Positions 41,463-51,800 of a DNA stretch of 64,000 nucleotides are shown in pieces. Source of the DNA: Pseudoalteromonas rubra (GTDB lineage Bacteria > Pseudomonadota > Gammaproteobacteria > Enterobacterales > Alteromonadaceae); the NCBI RefSeq assembly GCF_000967655.1, contig NZ_JXYA01000010.1:1-64000 (forward strand). Reading direction: 5' to 3'. A model generated the notes under the pieces. It worked only from the letters and a program-made list of their open reading frames with translations. It searched no databases and was not told where the DNA came from. The position numbers were made by a program, and so were the translations under genes. Position 1 is the first letter of the stretch. Every line of letters begins with the position of its first letter.

Positions 41463-41736
41463 ACCCAGAATAACGATCCAGTATTGTGTTCTGTGCCAGT
41501 GGTTGCTGCGCAGTGGCTGGCTGGCGCAGGAGCTGCTGTCTACCTTTGCGGATGAATTAGCAGAAGTGGCGCTGGCACCTGCCAGTAAAGGGGTGTTTAA
41601 GATTTATTATAACGACACCCTGATCTGGTGCCGAGAGCGCGATGGTGGCTTCCCGGAAGCTAAGATATTGAAACGCCGGGTACGTGACCAACTAGACCCA
41701 GGGCGCTCCCTCGGCCACATTGACAATGGCCACTAG
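41455..41736 (+). CDS. SelT/SelW/SelH-family Rdx protein
   Basis: 93 residues from the ATG at 41455, inside the end of nhaR. The redox motif C-x-x-C is CVLC at about 10-13, followed by LRSGWLAQELL and a C-terminal GGFPEAKILKRRVRDQLDPG, as in the Rdx family. Members have a thioredoxin-like fold, with Sec or Cys at the active site; this one has Cys. The partner and substrate are unknown. It ends 11 bases from the convergent MCP gene. Confidence 0.9.
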   Translation: MSKPRITIQYCVLCQWLLRSGWLAQELLSTFADELAEVALAPASKGVFKIYYNDTLIWCRERDGGFPEAKILKRRVRDQLDPGRSLGHIDNGH

Positions 41737-41747
41737 CCAACTGGCGC

Positions 41748-43775
41748 CTAGAGCTTAAAGCGTTCAATTAGCTGGGTCAGGCGCGCTGCAAACCCGCTCA
41801 GTGACTCACTGTCTTTGGCCATAAAGCCCATTTCCTGTGAGTTGCGGGCGGCTGTTTCCTGCACCTCTTTCATTAAGTCGGCAATACTTTCACTGTGCGA
41901 TGCCTGGTGATTTGCCGCATCGAGCACCCGCTTACTTAACGCGGCAGCCTGCTCTATGGCTTCACTCACCTGGGCCATATTATTCGCTAACTCTTCGCTT
42001 TGCTCAGCACATTCCCGTACATCCTGTTCGCCATTCTGGATCAGGGTTGCCGTTGCATGAGTATCAGCTTGTAAAGCCGCAATCATCTTATTGATCTCCT
42101 GGGTGGCATTTTGGGTGCGAATTGCCAGTTGCCGAACCTCGTCAGCCACCACCGCAAAGCCACGACCTTGCTCACCCGCTCTGGCAGCCTCAATGGCCGC
42201 GTTTAGCGCCAACAGATTGGTCTGCTCCGCAATAGCCACAATGGTATCGAGTATTTTGCCAATCCGCTCACTGTGCGATCTGAGCCCTTCCATTGCCCCC
42301 ACAGACTCCGCCATGGTGCCGCTCAGCGACATGATTTTCTGTTTATTTTGCATAACACTGTGCGCCGTTTCCTGGTTCAGCTGCTGCGCATGCTTCAGCC
42401 CGGACACACCATGTTGGGACTGCTCCGACACATCAACTGCACTACTGGCGATGGTGGATGCAATACGCAGGGCGTTGTCGGTGCGCTCTACCTGCCCCGT
42501 TGCCCGGCGAGTAAGAGTCTGACTGCGCTCCAGCGACGAGCCAGCCAGACTTTTTAGGTCGTGTACTTGTGTATCTATTTCTTCCAGCAGGCTGCTGAGG
42601 TTTTGCTTTACCTGATTAATGTTGTCTGTCAGCGTGCCAAACTCATCATCCTGGCGTTTAACAATTTGTCTCGAAAAATCACCACTGGCGATATGTCTGA
42701 GCATTTTGTTGACGGCTGCCAATGGGTTGAGCATGGCACGGCTGGTGGAAATGGCAATCCCAACCGCCAGAGCGGCAAATATCAGAACCAGCATCAGCGC
42801 GGCACTTTGCGCTCGTTCGATGAGCTGATCAGACTCTTGCTGATACAGGTCAAACTGGCTCTGAGCCTGATTTTGAATGGTGTCTATTTGCGTAAACAAT
42901 GCCGCAAAAGCCTGCTCTGCACTTTGATAGCTCTGCATGGCCGTTTTCTGCCCAGCATGACGACGCGCCAAAGCTTGATACAAAGTGCCGGGCGTTTTAA
43001 GCTGACGCGTTATGTTAGCCCAGGCAGGTTCAAATTGCTGCAACAGGGGAGCCATTGGCAAGCCAGCCGACTGGCGCTTCAGGTAGGTTAGGTTGTCACT
43101 GATGTTATCGACAATAAAGCCCACATCTTCGCGGTGAGTGGCCAGTTTATCTGGTCCCACCTGCGCAAGAGATTGGACATTATTTTCCAACGTAAACAGT
43201 AGATCATCAATTCGGATCCCAGTCCCTGCTACCTCATCTCTCAGTCGATTATCTGGGGTTTCAATTAGCTCGATATCCAACATAGCTCCGCCAGCTGCAT
43301 TTCTGTATTCGAAGAAGGCGTTGATCCCTTGTTGAATACTGGTAACGGCCTGAAACTGTTCGAGGCGTGCCGTAAACAAAGCCTCAGAATCTGCCCGTAA
43401 CGATGTGCGGACCTGAGCGACTTGCTGGAGCGGCTGCATTAACCCCGGGTTCTCTGCTGCGCGATTCTCTAGTTCTGCCAGCAGCTGCTGAGCACGGGAT
43501 TCTGCCTGATTAAACGCCTGCTGGATTTGTCGTACACTGGCTTCGTCGTCTGCACTGTATGCCTTAGAGATCCAATTGCTGATCCTGAGCTGTTGTTGCT
43601 GAAATTGCTCGGCGGCATGCAAGATTGGCTGGGCGGTGTCTGTCACTTTATGGTTCGCGCGTTGGATTTCCAACAGTGCCCAGTAAGCAAGGGCGCAGGC
43701 AATGACCAGCAACATGCCGATCCCACCAAAGCCCAGGGTAATTTTATGTTTAATGGAAAGCCGCAACGGCAACAT
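41748..43775 (-). CDS. Methyl-accepting chemotaxis protein
   Basis: 675 residues. First membrane helix at about 13-33, a long helical periplasmic sensor (about 35-330), a second membrane helix (about 330-350), HAMP (about 350-405) and a cytoplasmic signalling domain. The hairpin tip is complete: [19 protein letters not shown] followed by [12 protein letters not shown]. The sensor part resembles the helical-bundle type, probably for a small metabolite. There is no C-terminal NWETF-type pentapeptide, so adaptation enzymes bind elsewhere. It is a single gene. The chemotaxis kinase is not in the window. Confidence 0.92.
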   Translation of the reverse strand: MLPLRLSIKHKITLGFGGIGMLLVIACALAYWALLEIQRANHKVTDTAQPILHAAEQFQQQQLRISNWISKAYSADDEASVRQIQQAFNQAESRAQQLLAELENRAAENPGLMQPLQQVAQVRTSLRADSEALFTARLEQFQAVTSIQQGINAFFEYRNAAGGAMLDIELIETPDNRLRDEVAGTGIRIDDLLFTLENNVQSLAQVGPDKLATHREDVGFIVDNISDNLTYLKRQSAGLPMAPLLQQFEPAWANITRQLKTPGTLYQALARRHAGQKTAMQSYQSAEQAFAALFTQIDTIQNQAQSQFDLYQQESDQLIERAQSAALMLVLIFAALAVGIAISTSRAMLNPLAAVNKMLRHIASGDFSRQIVKRQDDEFGTLTDNINQVKQNLSSLLEEIDTQVHDLKSLAGSSLERSQTLTRRATGQVERTDNALRIASTIASSAVDVSEQSQHGVSGLKHAQQLNQETAHSVMQNKQKIMSLSGTMAESVGAMEGLRSHSERIGKILDTIVAIAEQTNLLALNAAIEAARAGEQGRGFAVVADEVRQLAIRTQNATQEINKMIAALQADTHATATLIQNGEQDVRECAEQSEELANNMAQVSEAIEQAAALSKRVLDAANHQASHSESIADLMKEVQETAARNSQEMGFMAKDSESLSGFAARLTQLIERFKL

Positions 43776-43912
43776 GGCTATACCTTCCTTTGCTGCCGCC
43801 TAAACCCAACTCGACGACAGCACTAATTATTAGTGTTATTTGCTAATATGTATAACACAAAAATAGTCTAATTTAAGGTATTTAGAAACAAATTTGCAGA
43901 TTTTCGGGGCAG

Positions 43913-43935
43913 AAAAGGGGCCGTTAACGGCACCC
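43913..43935 (-). terminator. Terminator after the unknown coiled-coil protein gene
   Basis: The stem gggtgccg/cggcccc pairs with one mismatch and has a ttaa loop. It is followed by four T in the minus direction. It lies at the 3' end of the 43938-44861 gene, only a few bases past the stop. Confidence 0.6.
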
Positions 43936-43937
43936 AG

Positions 43938-44861
43938 TTATTTATTGGCATCTTTGCGGATCTGCTCTAACAGCTCTTCATCCCCTATCATCCGCTGCAT
44001 CAGGTTATACACCTGATTATCAACATCATTGTTGTAGAGCTTCAGAATATCATTCGCCAGTTGACGTTTAAGACCCGGATATTGCTCATCATTGGCTTGA
44101 TAATATTGCGACATCAAACCTTCCGCCGCCGTTGCTCGCATATAGTCGTTGCTTTCCTTTTCTACAATATCCAGCAATGAACGCGCGATCCGCGCATCTA
44201 CCACAGGCGTTTGCGCCACCACATCCAACGCCTGAACACGTAACTTATCCTCGTACTGACCGCGACTGATTTTTATAACAGCGTCTACCGTATCGTAACT
44301 CATGGTGTCCATTTGGGTGCGATTGAGTACATACATATTCATCTGCAACTGGCCCATAGCCGACAGACGGTCAATCACAGGTAAGCTCTCATTCAACACC
44401 GTTTGTTGTAACTGCCTGCTGAGTTTATCCGCATATTCCGGATCGGTTTTCAGGCGCATCTCATAGTCGTCGGGTAAGTCTTCATAAAACCCATAAACAG
44501 GGTTGCTTTCTCTGTGCGCGGCCCGTTCTTGTTGCTCTTTTTCTTCCAAAATTGCCAACACAGATTCTTCAAAGGACTGAGACGACATAGGCGTTGAATA
44601 CGCGCGGTTTTCAAGCTCAAGTATGCGCTCCTGAAGATAGTGAATTTGTTCTGTTAACTGCTGAATTTCAGCCTGCTTTGGGCCACTTTCGCCCATTTGA
44701 CTAACAGCATGAGAGCCATTTTGAGTCGACTGAAGCGCAGATGACTCAGCATAATCAGGCCCAGTGGCCAGCGCGGGTGGCTGGGCAATTTGACTGTAGA
44801 TAGCGATACCCAGGGCACAGACCGAAAAAGTCAAAGATAATGTGGTTTTTATTTGTGACAT
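43938..44861 (-). CDS. Membrane-anchored helical-repeat protein of unknown function
   Basis: 307 residues. A signal-anchor helix (about 5-28) is followed by a low-complexity stretch, a predicted coiled coil (about 62-90, QLTEQIHYLQERILELENR), and a C-terminal half of paired helices (about 150-305) such as LRVQALDVVAQTPVVDARIARSLL that resemble HEAT-type repeats. It is probably in the periplasm and interacts with other proteins. I do not recognise a family. Single-gene unit with its own terminator. Confidence 0.6.
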   Translation of the reverse strand: MSQIKTTLSLTFSVCALGIAIYSQIAQPPALATGPDYAESSALQSTQNGSHAVSQMGESGPKQAEIQQLTEQIHYLQERILELENRAYSTPMSSQSFEESVLAILEEKEQQERAAHRESNPVYGFYEDLPDDYEMRLKTDPEYADKLSRQLQQTVLNESLPVIDRLSAMGQLQMNMYVLNRTQMDTMSYDTVDAVIKISRGQYEDKLRVQALDVVAQTPVVDARIARSLLDIVEKESNDYMRATAAEGLMSQYYQANDEQYPGLKRQLANDILKLYNNDVDNQVYNLMQRMIGDEELLEQIRKDANK

Positions 44862-44966
44862 AATTTTCCTCTCAACCCTGGCAATCTACACAAAAAGCAT
44901 TGCTTTTGCATCGGGGTTCCTGTTAAAAGTTGTACCTTCAGCTTTGGTAATTAACAAGGACTATGG

Positions 44967-45800
44967 ATGAAACCCCGCTGGAATACAGTCAAAATCAGCG
45001 TTTTTATCATCGCCTGTGCGATGCTCGACTTGCTGTTGACCCTACTCGGTGTTTGGTCTGTGGAAGGCGTAACCCGCGCCTGGGTGCTCAGCTTCGAAGC
45101 GATGACTCTGATTATCTTATTCATCAACAGCCTAATGATAAGACACTCCGTCAACCAGTATCAAGATGGACACCCAGGCCAGCGTCTTGCCAATCTGATG
45201 GTTTTTTCCATACTCCTTTGCCTGACAGGCGACGTGATTAATTTCAACCTGACACAGAGCTACTTTCAACATGGCGAGGTAGTGAAACATGACTACCTGG
45301 CAGACTCAGTGTGGTTTTTTATGCCCGGCTATGCCCTGATGTTTATCGCTTGCTGGCGCCTGCTGGACTATTCAGCTCACCAAACTCGCTATTTTGTTAT
45401 TGCTATGCTGATCACAGCGGCGCTGGGGTTACTCAGCTATTTAAACATGCATATCCCCGACAGTGGTTGGTACGTCTCCCTGATGACTGGCATCTATGCC
45501 GTATTTATTGCACAAGCCGCACTGCTGGGCTTGTGCTTACTGGTCAATACAAGTCTGCCAGCGAGGTCCCGATACCTTATGGCAAGCGCAATGATACTAG
45601 CCACGGTTGCAGATGCGCTCATCGGGCAATTTTGGATCTTTGGCAATGAGGGCCTGGGCTACTACCCACAGATCAGAGCAATCAACTGGGTGTTTTACAT
45701 TACCTCACAAGCCATCGTGATCCATTTACCCACAGGTGCCCTTAACCGGGATCACGGCTCGAGCCGCACCTGTGCCGCAGAGGCTGGTTTTGCAAAATAA
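44967..45800 (+). CDS. Polytopic membrane protein, YhhN-like
   Basis: 277 residues with eight probable membrane helices. The ATG at 44967 gives a basic N-terminus (MKPRWNTVK). The LTGDVINFNL and WVFYITSQAIVIH segments recall YhhN/TMEM86-type proteins, some of which cleave lysoplasmalogens, but the match is weak. The 3' end overlaps the end of the RR-GGDEF-EAL gene on the other strand by 49 bases. Confidence 0.5.
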   Translation: MKPRWNTVKISVFIIACAMLDLLLTLLGVWSVEGVTRAWVLSFEAMTLIILFINSLMIRHSVNQYQDGHPGQRLANLMVFSILLCLTGDVINFNLTQSYFQHGEVVKHDYLADSVWFFMPGYALMFIACWRLLDYSAHQTRYFVIAMLITAALGLLSYLNMHIPDSGWYVSLMTGIYAVFIAQAALLGLCLLVNTSLPARSRYLMASAMILATVADALIGQFWIFGNEGLGYYPQIRAINWVFYITSQAIVIHLPTGALNRDHGSSRTCAAEAGFAK

Positions 45801-47884
45801 TAGCCCTGAATGTAGTCACATTTTTGTTCAAGCAGAAACGTCAGTTGCTGCTCTGTTTCGACCCCTTCTGCCACCACTTTCAAATGCATATTATGTGCAA
45901 GACTAATAATTGCCCGCACCACCATCTCACATTTTTCATCTTCCCCCAGTTTACGGATAAACTCCCGGTCAATTTTTAATGTGTTGATCGGCAGATGAAC
46001 CAGATAACTAAACGACGAATAGCCCGTACCAAAATCGTCAATCGCCACGGCAATCCCCAGCCGCTGAAAAGCATTAAGAATTTCAATTGCCTGCTGCGGG
46101 TTTTGCATCATCATGCCCTCCGTCACCTCAACTTCTATGGCATCGGCTGGTAGTTGATACTTTTGCAACAGGTAAAACACCATTTCGGGCAACTCTTCCC
46201 GGCGTAATTGTTCCATTGACAGATTGACCGCAATACAAGGTGGGTTGGCATATTCCGCTCGCCATTTTTTGGCCTGCCGACACGCCTGCTCAACCACCCA
46301 CTCCCCGACTTTATTGATCAAGCCCATTTCTTCCAGCTTAGGTATAAACACGCCAGGACCCAGGCTGCTACCATCAGCGGGAAACCAGCGCAACAGCGCT
46401 TCAACCTTATTAACCCGGTTATTATTGATGTCCCACTGCGGCTGATAAAACAGGGCAAACTCTTCTTGCTCTATAGCCACACGGAGTTTTTGCTCCAGCT
46501 CCAGCGATGCCAGCGCCTGCAAGTGCAGCTCTTCGGTGAAAAACTGAAAATTCTGCCCGCCCTGCTTTTTTGCCCGATACATCGCCAGCTCTACCGCTCT
46601 TAATACGCTTACGCTATCCTCACCAGCGCCCGGGAAGCGCGCGATGCCAATACTGGGCCCAATAAAAATCTCGTGACCGCGAATGAGATAAGCACCCGAC
46701 AAATGGCTTAATAAATGTTCGGCAAGCGCCGCCTCATTCCTAACATGTTGCTCGATAAAGTTCTCGAGCAATATCACAAACTCATCGCCGCCTATGCGGG
46801 CAACAATGTCACCGTCGCTGACCGTTTTTACGATCCTGTGACCCACCTCCTGAAGTAAAATATCACCCACCTCATGACCGAACTGGTCGTTAACCTGCTT
46901 GAAGTGATCGAGGTCAAGGTGCAACAACGAAAACTCCCGATTATGCCTTAGGCTGCGCTTGATGGCTTGCTGCAAATGCTTCTCAAAGGTGCTGCGATTA
47001 ACCAGGCCCGTTAAAGTATCAAACTGAGATAAGCGGTTCAGTTGCTCCTCGATACTGCGCTTCTGACTGATATCCTGAAAAGCAATGACGACGCCAAATA
47101 AAGTGTTATTTTCATAGATAGGGGTAGCTATAAACTCCGCCGGAAACATGCGTTTATCATTGTCTTTAAACAACCCATAAGAATCGCGATAGGTATAACC
47201 CTTTGCACAGTGCTCGAAGATCCTGCAGTTTTCCCAGCTGGCATTACCCGCATTCGACGTTGACAGACAAATGAACTCAGCCACATTTGCGCCAACTAAG
47301 GTGTTTTCGTTCAGGCCAAGAATTTTCTCGGTTGCGGGGTTGGTGTAAGTGATACACCCTTGGGTATCGACACCTAAAATGCCTTCACCAATAGATTTGA
47401 GCAAAAGCCGATTTTTGTTTTCAAGCTCCTGAATATCCTGAAAAGATTGTAACAACTTCGTTCTTTGCTGTTCCAATTCCAGAAAAACTTGCACCTTACT
47501 GTACAGCGTATGTGCGTTGATGGGTTTAAACAAATAATCGACAGCACCGACTTCATAGCCTTTAAATTCCAGCGCTTCGGTGTGATCTGCTGCGGTAATA
47601 AATATAATGGGTGTATGCTTGGTTTCGTCATTCATACGCAGCAACGAGGCTGTTTCAAAGCCATCAATACCGGGCATCATCACATCCAGTAAAATCACTG
47701 CATACTTGTGGCGCAAAACCAGTGATAACACTTCATGCCCCGACTCAGCAGAGTGGAAATTGGCGCGCATATCCCCGAGGATTTTTCTCACTACCCGGTG
47801 GTTTTCTGGCCTGTCATCAACGATCAAAATCGTCGGCTTGGTGCGGTCGTCTTCTTGCACCGCACTTTGCTTTATCGCTCCCAT
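45752..47884 (-). CDS. Response regulator with PAS, GGDEF and EAL domains
   Basis: 710 residues. REC (about 16-130, Asp in VILLDVMMPGIDG), PAS (about 158-280), GGDEF (about 290-445) with intact IGGDEFVILLE, and EAL (about 455-705) with intact KVEALLRWF, DDFGTGYSS, LKIDREF and AEGVETE. It should be able both to make and break cyclic di-GMP; which activity dominates is unknown. It has no DNA-binding domain. It follows cheR and the triple-receiver hybrid kinase on the same strand (101-base gap), so its REC domain may be the output of that kinase. Confidence 0.92.
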   Translation of the reverse strand: MGAIKQSAVQEDDRTKPTILIVDDRPENHRVVRKILGDMRANFHSAESGHEVLSLVLRHKYAVILLDVMMPGIDGFETASLLRMNDETKHTPIIFITAADHTEALEFKGYEVGAVDYLFKPINAHTLYSKVQVFLELEQQRTKLLQSFQDIQELENKNRLLLKSIGEGILGVDTQGCITYTNPATEKILGLNENTLVGANVAEFICLSTSNAGNASWENCRIFEHCAKGYTYRDSYGLFKDNDKRMFPAEFIATPIYENNTLFGVVIAFQDISQKRSIEEQLNRLSQFDTLTGLVNRSTFEKHLQQAIKRSLRHNREFSLLHLDLDHFKQVNDQFGHEVGDILLQEVGHRIVKTVSDGDIVARIGGDEFVILLENFIEQHVRNEAALAEHLLSHLSGAYLIRGHEIFIGPSIGIARFPGAGEDSVSVLRAVELAMYRAKKQGGQNFQFFTEELHLQALASLELEQKLRVAIEQEEFALFYQPQWDINNNRVNKVEALLRWFPADGSSLGPGVFIPKLEEMGLINKVGEWVVEQACRQAKKWRAEYANPPCIAVNLSMEQLRREELPEMVFYLLQKYQLPADAIEVEVTEGMMMQNPQQAIEILNAFQRLGIAVAIDDFGTGYSSFSYLVHLPINTLKIDREFIRKLGEDEKCEMVVRAIISLAHNMHLKVVAEGVETEQQLTFLLEQKCDYIQGYYFAKPASAAQVRLEP

Positions 47885-47985
47885 AAATCATCCTGGTTTG
47901 TTTCTGTCCAGCTCCTACAAGCTTAGTACAAAAATAGCAGCGCCTAGAGTAGATCATACAAATTATTATAAGCCTTTAGTCCTAG

Positions 47986-48870
47986 CTAAATGCCGGGCAC
48001 TTTACGATAAAGCGTTGCTGCGTTATCCAGCAAATGCCATCGTGCACTGGTATCCAGATAATCAAGGTTCTCAAGCCGCCCCAGCCCCAAAAAGCCACTG
48101 TGATGCAGGCTTTGGTCAAATAAATCGATCACCCGCTTTTTTAAAGCATTATCAAAGTAAATCATCACATTACGGCAAAGTATCAGCTGCATCTCGCCAA
48201 ATACTCCATCGCAAACCAAATTATGATTGGCAAACACTATGTTCCTGGCCAGCTCCATACGGACTTTACTGCTATGATATTGCGTTGAGAAATGCTCATG
48301 AAACGGGGTGCCCTGTGATATTGCCAGCTGGTTGTAATTCAACTCTCCCTGGCGCATCGTGTCTTCTGTAAAAATACCTGCTTTGGCTTTATCTAAAATA
48401 CGGTCATTAAAGTCGGTTGCATAAATCTTAGCCCGGTCATATAAGCCATGTGCCTTTAACAGCATCGCAAGAGAATATACTTCTTCACCAGTGGCGCACC
48501 CGGCATGCCAAATTTTAAAGTAAGGAAAGGTCTTTAAAACCGGCAGCACATGCTGCTCCAGAGACTGAAAAAAGGCCGGATCACGAAAAAACTCGGTGAC
48601 GCTAACCGACAGTTCCTGCAACAGTTTGTGCATGTATCCTTTTTCGTACAGTACTTTGGGGATCAGGTACGAAAAGTGCGGCAAATCTTCCATGAGCAAA
48701 CAATTTTGCAAACGCCTGACCAGTGTACTGCGGGCATACTGAGAGAAATCATAGCCGCTGCGCTGATACAAAACATCCAGTAAAATGTCTACTTCCAGCG
48801 CCTGTTCAGCTGTGAGCTTGGTTTCACGGTCCGATAATGATGCCATGTCAATGGAGTCTGTCGCTTGCAT
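47986..48870 (-). CDS. CheR-type protein-glutamate methyltransferase
   Basis: 294 residues. An N-terminal helical CheR domain (about 20-75), then the SAM-binding domain with HAGCATGEEVYSLAMLL (motif I), YATDFNDRILDKA (motif II) and LILCRNVMIYF. The start overlaps the hybrid kinase stop, so the two are coupled. CheR normally methylates receptor glutamates. Next to a hybrid kinase it may methylate the kinase's own sensor or a signalling partner. There is no CheB gene nearby. Confidence 0.9.
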   Translation of the reverse strand: MQATDSIDMASLSDRETKLTAEQALEVDILLDVLYQRSGYDFSQYARSTLVRRLQNCLLMEDLPHFSYLIPKVLYEKGYMHKLLQELSVSVTEFFRDPAFFQSLEQHVLPVLKTFPYFKIWHAGCATGEEVYSLAMLLKAHGLYDRAKIYATDFNDRILDKAKAGIFTEDTMRQGELNYNQLAISQGTPFHEHFSTQYHSSKVRMELARNIVFANHNLVCDGVFGEMQLILCRNVMIYFDNALKKRVIDLFDQSLHHSGFLGLGRLENLDYLDTSARWHLLDNAATLYRKVPGI

Positions 48871-51800
48871 TTTGCGTTTCGTATAACCAGATTTTCATCA
48901 TAGAGATCAATACATTGATATCAACGGGTTTGGCAAGGTAGTCACTGGCTCCAGCCTCTAGACATTTTTGCTTATCTTCACTCATCGCCTTTGCAGTCAG
49001 GGCGATAATTGGCAGGTTTTGTGAAATGTCTGCTCGAATATGTTTCATTGCTTCAAACCCATCCATCACAGGCATCATGATGTCCATCAGCACCAGATCA
49101 AATTGCTCATTCTGCTGAAGCTTTTCAAGCGCCAGCTGACCGTTATCAGCCATAGTGACGGCAAGCCCTTGCTCCTTCAGCAACTTGGATAAAGCATAGG
49201 TATTGCGCAAATCATCATCAACCAAAAGCACATGAAAGCCAGACAGGTCAACGGGTTGACTACTCATATCGTCGTGCTTGGAAGCGACTACGCTAGGTGG
49301 TAAGCGCTGCTCCACTGAATGTAAAAAGAGCTCTACTTCATCCTGCAAGCGCACAGGCGCATGGTCAGTTTTCAGTACAATTTTGTCAGTGAAGCGCAGC
49401 AATTGGTGATATTCATCCCGGCTTAGCTCTTGCGCGGTATAAACAATGATCGGCGGTAACGCCAGGCTCGCCTCTGCGTCCATTCTTTCAAGCAATTCAA
49501 AGCCCGATATGTCCGGCAGATTCAAATCAACAATACAGCAGTCTATCTGATGTTGTTTCAGAAGCTGCATGGCTGCGGCGCCATCGTTGGCAATATGCAA
49601 CACTAACCCCTTTTGCTGTAAAACCTGTTTAATCACTTTACAGGCATGGGTGTCATCTTCTACCAATAGTAAATGCTTAATGTGCTTTTGCAGCAAGACC
49701 TCAAACTTAGCAAAAACCTGCTCCATCTGCTCCAAAGACACGGGCTTAGTTAAAAAGTCGATAGCCCCTTTTTGTAGTGCTTTCGGGTCTTTGTTTTTGC
49801 CTGACACAATATGAACCGGGACCTGGCGTGTTTTAGGCTCCGACTTCAAGGTGTCCAGCAGAGTCATGCCGTCCATATCCGGCAGCCCAATATCCAGTAT
49901 CACCGCACTTGGCTGCGCTTGCTGTATCATGTTTAATGCCTGCTCGGCCCGAGAGCACACAATCGGGTCAAACTGATGTTTGCGGGCAATATCAGATAAA
50001 ATGCTGGCAAACTGGCTGTCATCCTCCACAATCAGAACCGTACTATTTTGCTCGGTAGCCAAGTCTGACGCCGCGTCTGTGGTGACCATTGCATTGCTAA
50101 GTGCTGCAACTGTTGACTGCTGCTCGGTCAGTAAAGCATCGTCATGCACTTTGACAAAGTCGCTTTGCTGAATCGCCTGGTTTGTTGTGTGTACGTCTGG
50201 TTGTGGCTCGTCCTGCTCCTCGTTTTCCGGCTGTTTGTCACGCGGAATATACAAAGCAAAGGCACTGCCTTTATCCAGCTCACTGGTCAGCTGAATTTCT
50301 CCGCCCAGCAAGTGGCTAAACTCTCGCGATATCGTCAACCCAAGGCCGGTCCCACCAAAAGCCCGACTGGTTGACCCGTCGGCTTGCTGGAAGGCTTCAA
50401 AAATCGCCTGTTGTTTGTCTTGCGCTATACCAATCCCTGTATCTTTCACCACAAAGCCTAAACAACTCTCCGCGCTCAGCGCCGAGTTGTTAAACTTAAC
50501 GCTCCCGTCAACCGGCTCGATACATAATTCTACGTAGCCTTGATCCGTAAACTTAAAGGCATTCGAGAGTAAGTTGCGCAGAACTTGCTCCAACCTGAGT
50601 TCGTCTGTTTCTATATCTTGAGGTGCCAACGGGGAAATCGTGACTTTAAACTCAAGGCTCTTCTCTTGTGCGATCGGATCAAACTGTTTCTTCAGCCGCG
50701 CTACAAAGCCGTGTAAATTTACCCGATCTGAGATCAGCTTAAGTTTGCCAGCTTCAACTTTCGACAAGTCCAGAATTTCATTAATGAGCGTGAGTAAGGA
50801 CTGGCCACCATTGTAAATGACCTCAATATCTTCAAGCTGATCTTCCGTTAAATTACCATCGGCGTTGCGAGCCAAAGACTGCGACAATAACAGCAAGCTA
50901 TTCAGCGGTGTTCTTAGCTCGTGCGACATATTGGCCAAAAACTCTGACTTATATTTGCTCGAGACCGCTAATTGTTCTGCGCGATGTTGCAGCTCAATAC
51001 GGGCGTTTTCAATTTCGACTTTTTGCTTTTGTAACGTATCTGTACGCTCAGTGAGCTGAGTATTGGTTTGAGTAAGCTGGCTTCTTTGCTCTCTTAACTC
51101 TTCCTCCGATCGTTTAAGCTCCTGCGTTTGCTGCTCCAGCTCTTCGTTGGCCGCTTTTAAATCCTGCTGCTGAGACTCAAGCTCCTCTGCCTGCTGTTGC
51201 GACTCATCCAGCAGCTCCTGCAACCTGCCCCGTGACAGCGCTGATGCAATGGCTTGAGCCAGTTTATCCGCACTTTGCTCGAGCCATTCTATGTCTATAG
51301 CTCTAAAAGGCTTGGTGTTTCCAAGTAACAATACCGCCAGAACAGATTCGCTTTGTAACCTGTCGACCAAAGGTACCGCGACGATATACTTAGCCACTGA
51401 GTGACCAAGCCCAGATTCAACCTCAAGTGGAATATGCTCAGCAGGTAAATCGGAAAAGCACATCAGCTTACCTTCTAACACTGCCTGACCTGCCAAACCT
51501 TCACCGGCACAAAACTCCGCACTGGCTGAGTTGCGATGTTTATAGGCATAGCTACTGACAAGGGCAAAACGGTCTCCTTGATGAGCATACAGAGCGCCGA
51601 CCTCTGCCTGAATATGTTTGGTACAAAAATCCACCGAAACCTGATAGATCTCAGCAACGGTTCGAGCGCCAGCCAACAAGTCCGACAGCTCGGATAAGCC
51701 AGCCTTTAGCCAGCTCTGCGACTCGACCTCCAGTTTATTCTCTCTTAACTTTCTGGTCATTGAGTTAAGCGCTTGGCCAAGCTGATCCCGCTCCCCCTTC

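Noticed and set aside
47607..48371. Plus-strand ORF of 254 aa
   Set aside because: It spans the antisense of the RR-GGDEF-EAL gene end, the intergenic region and cheR; no family features.
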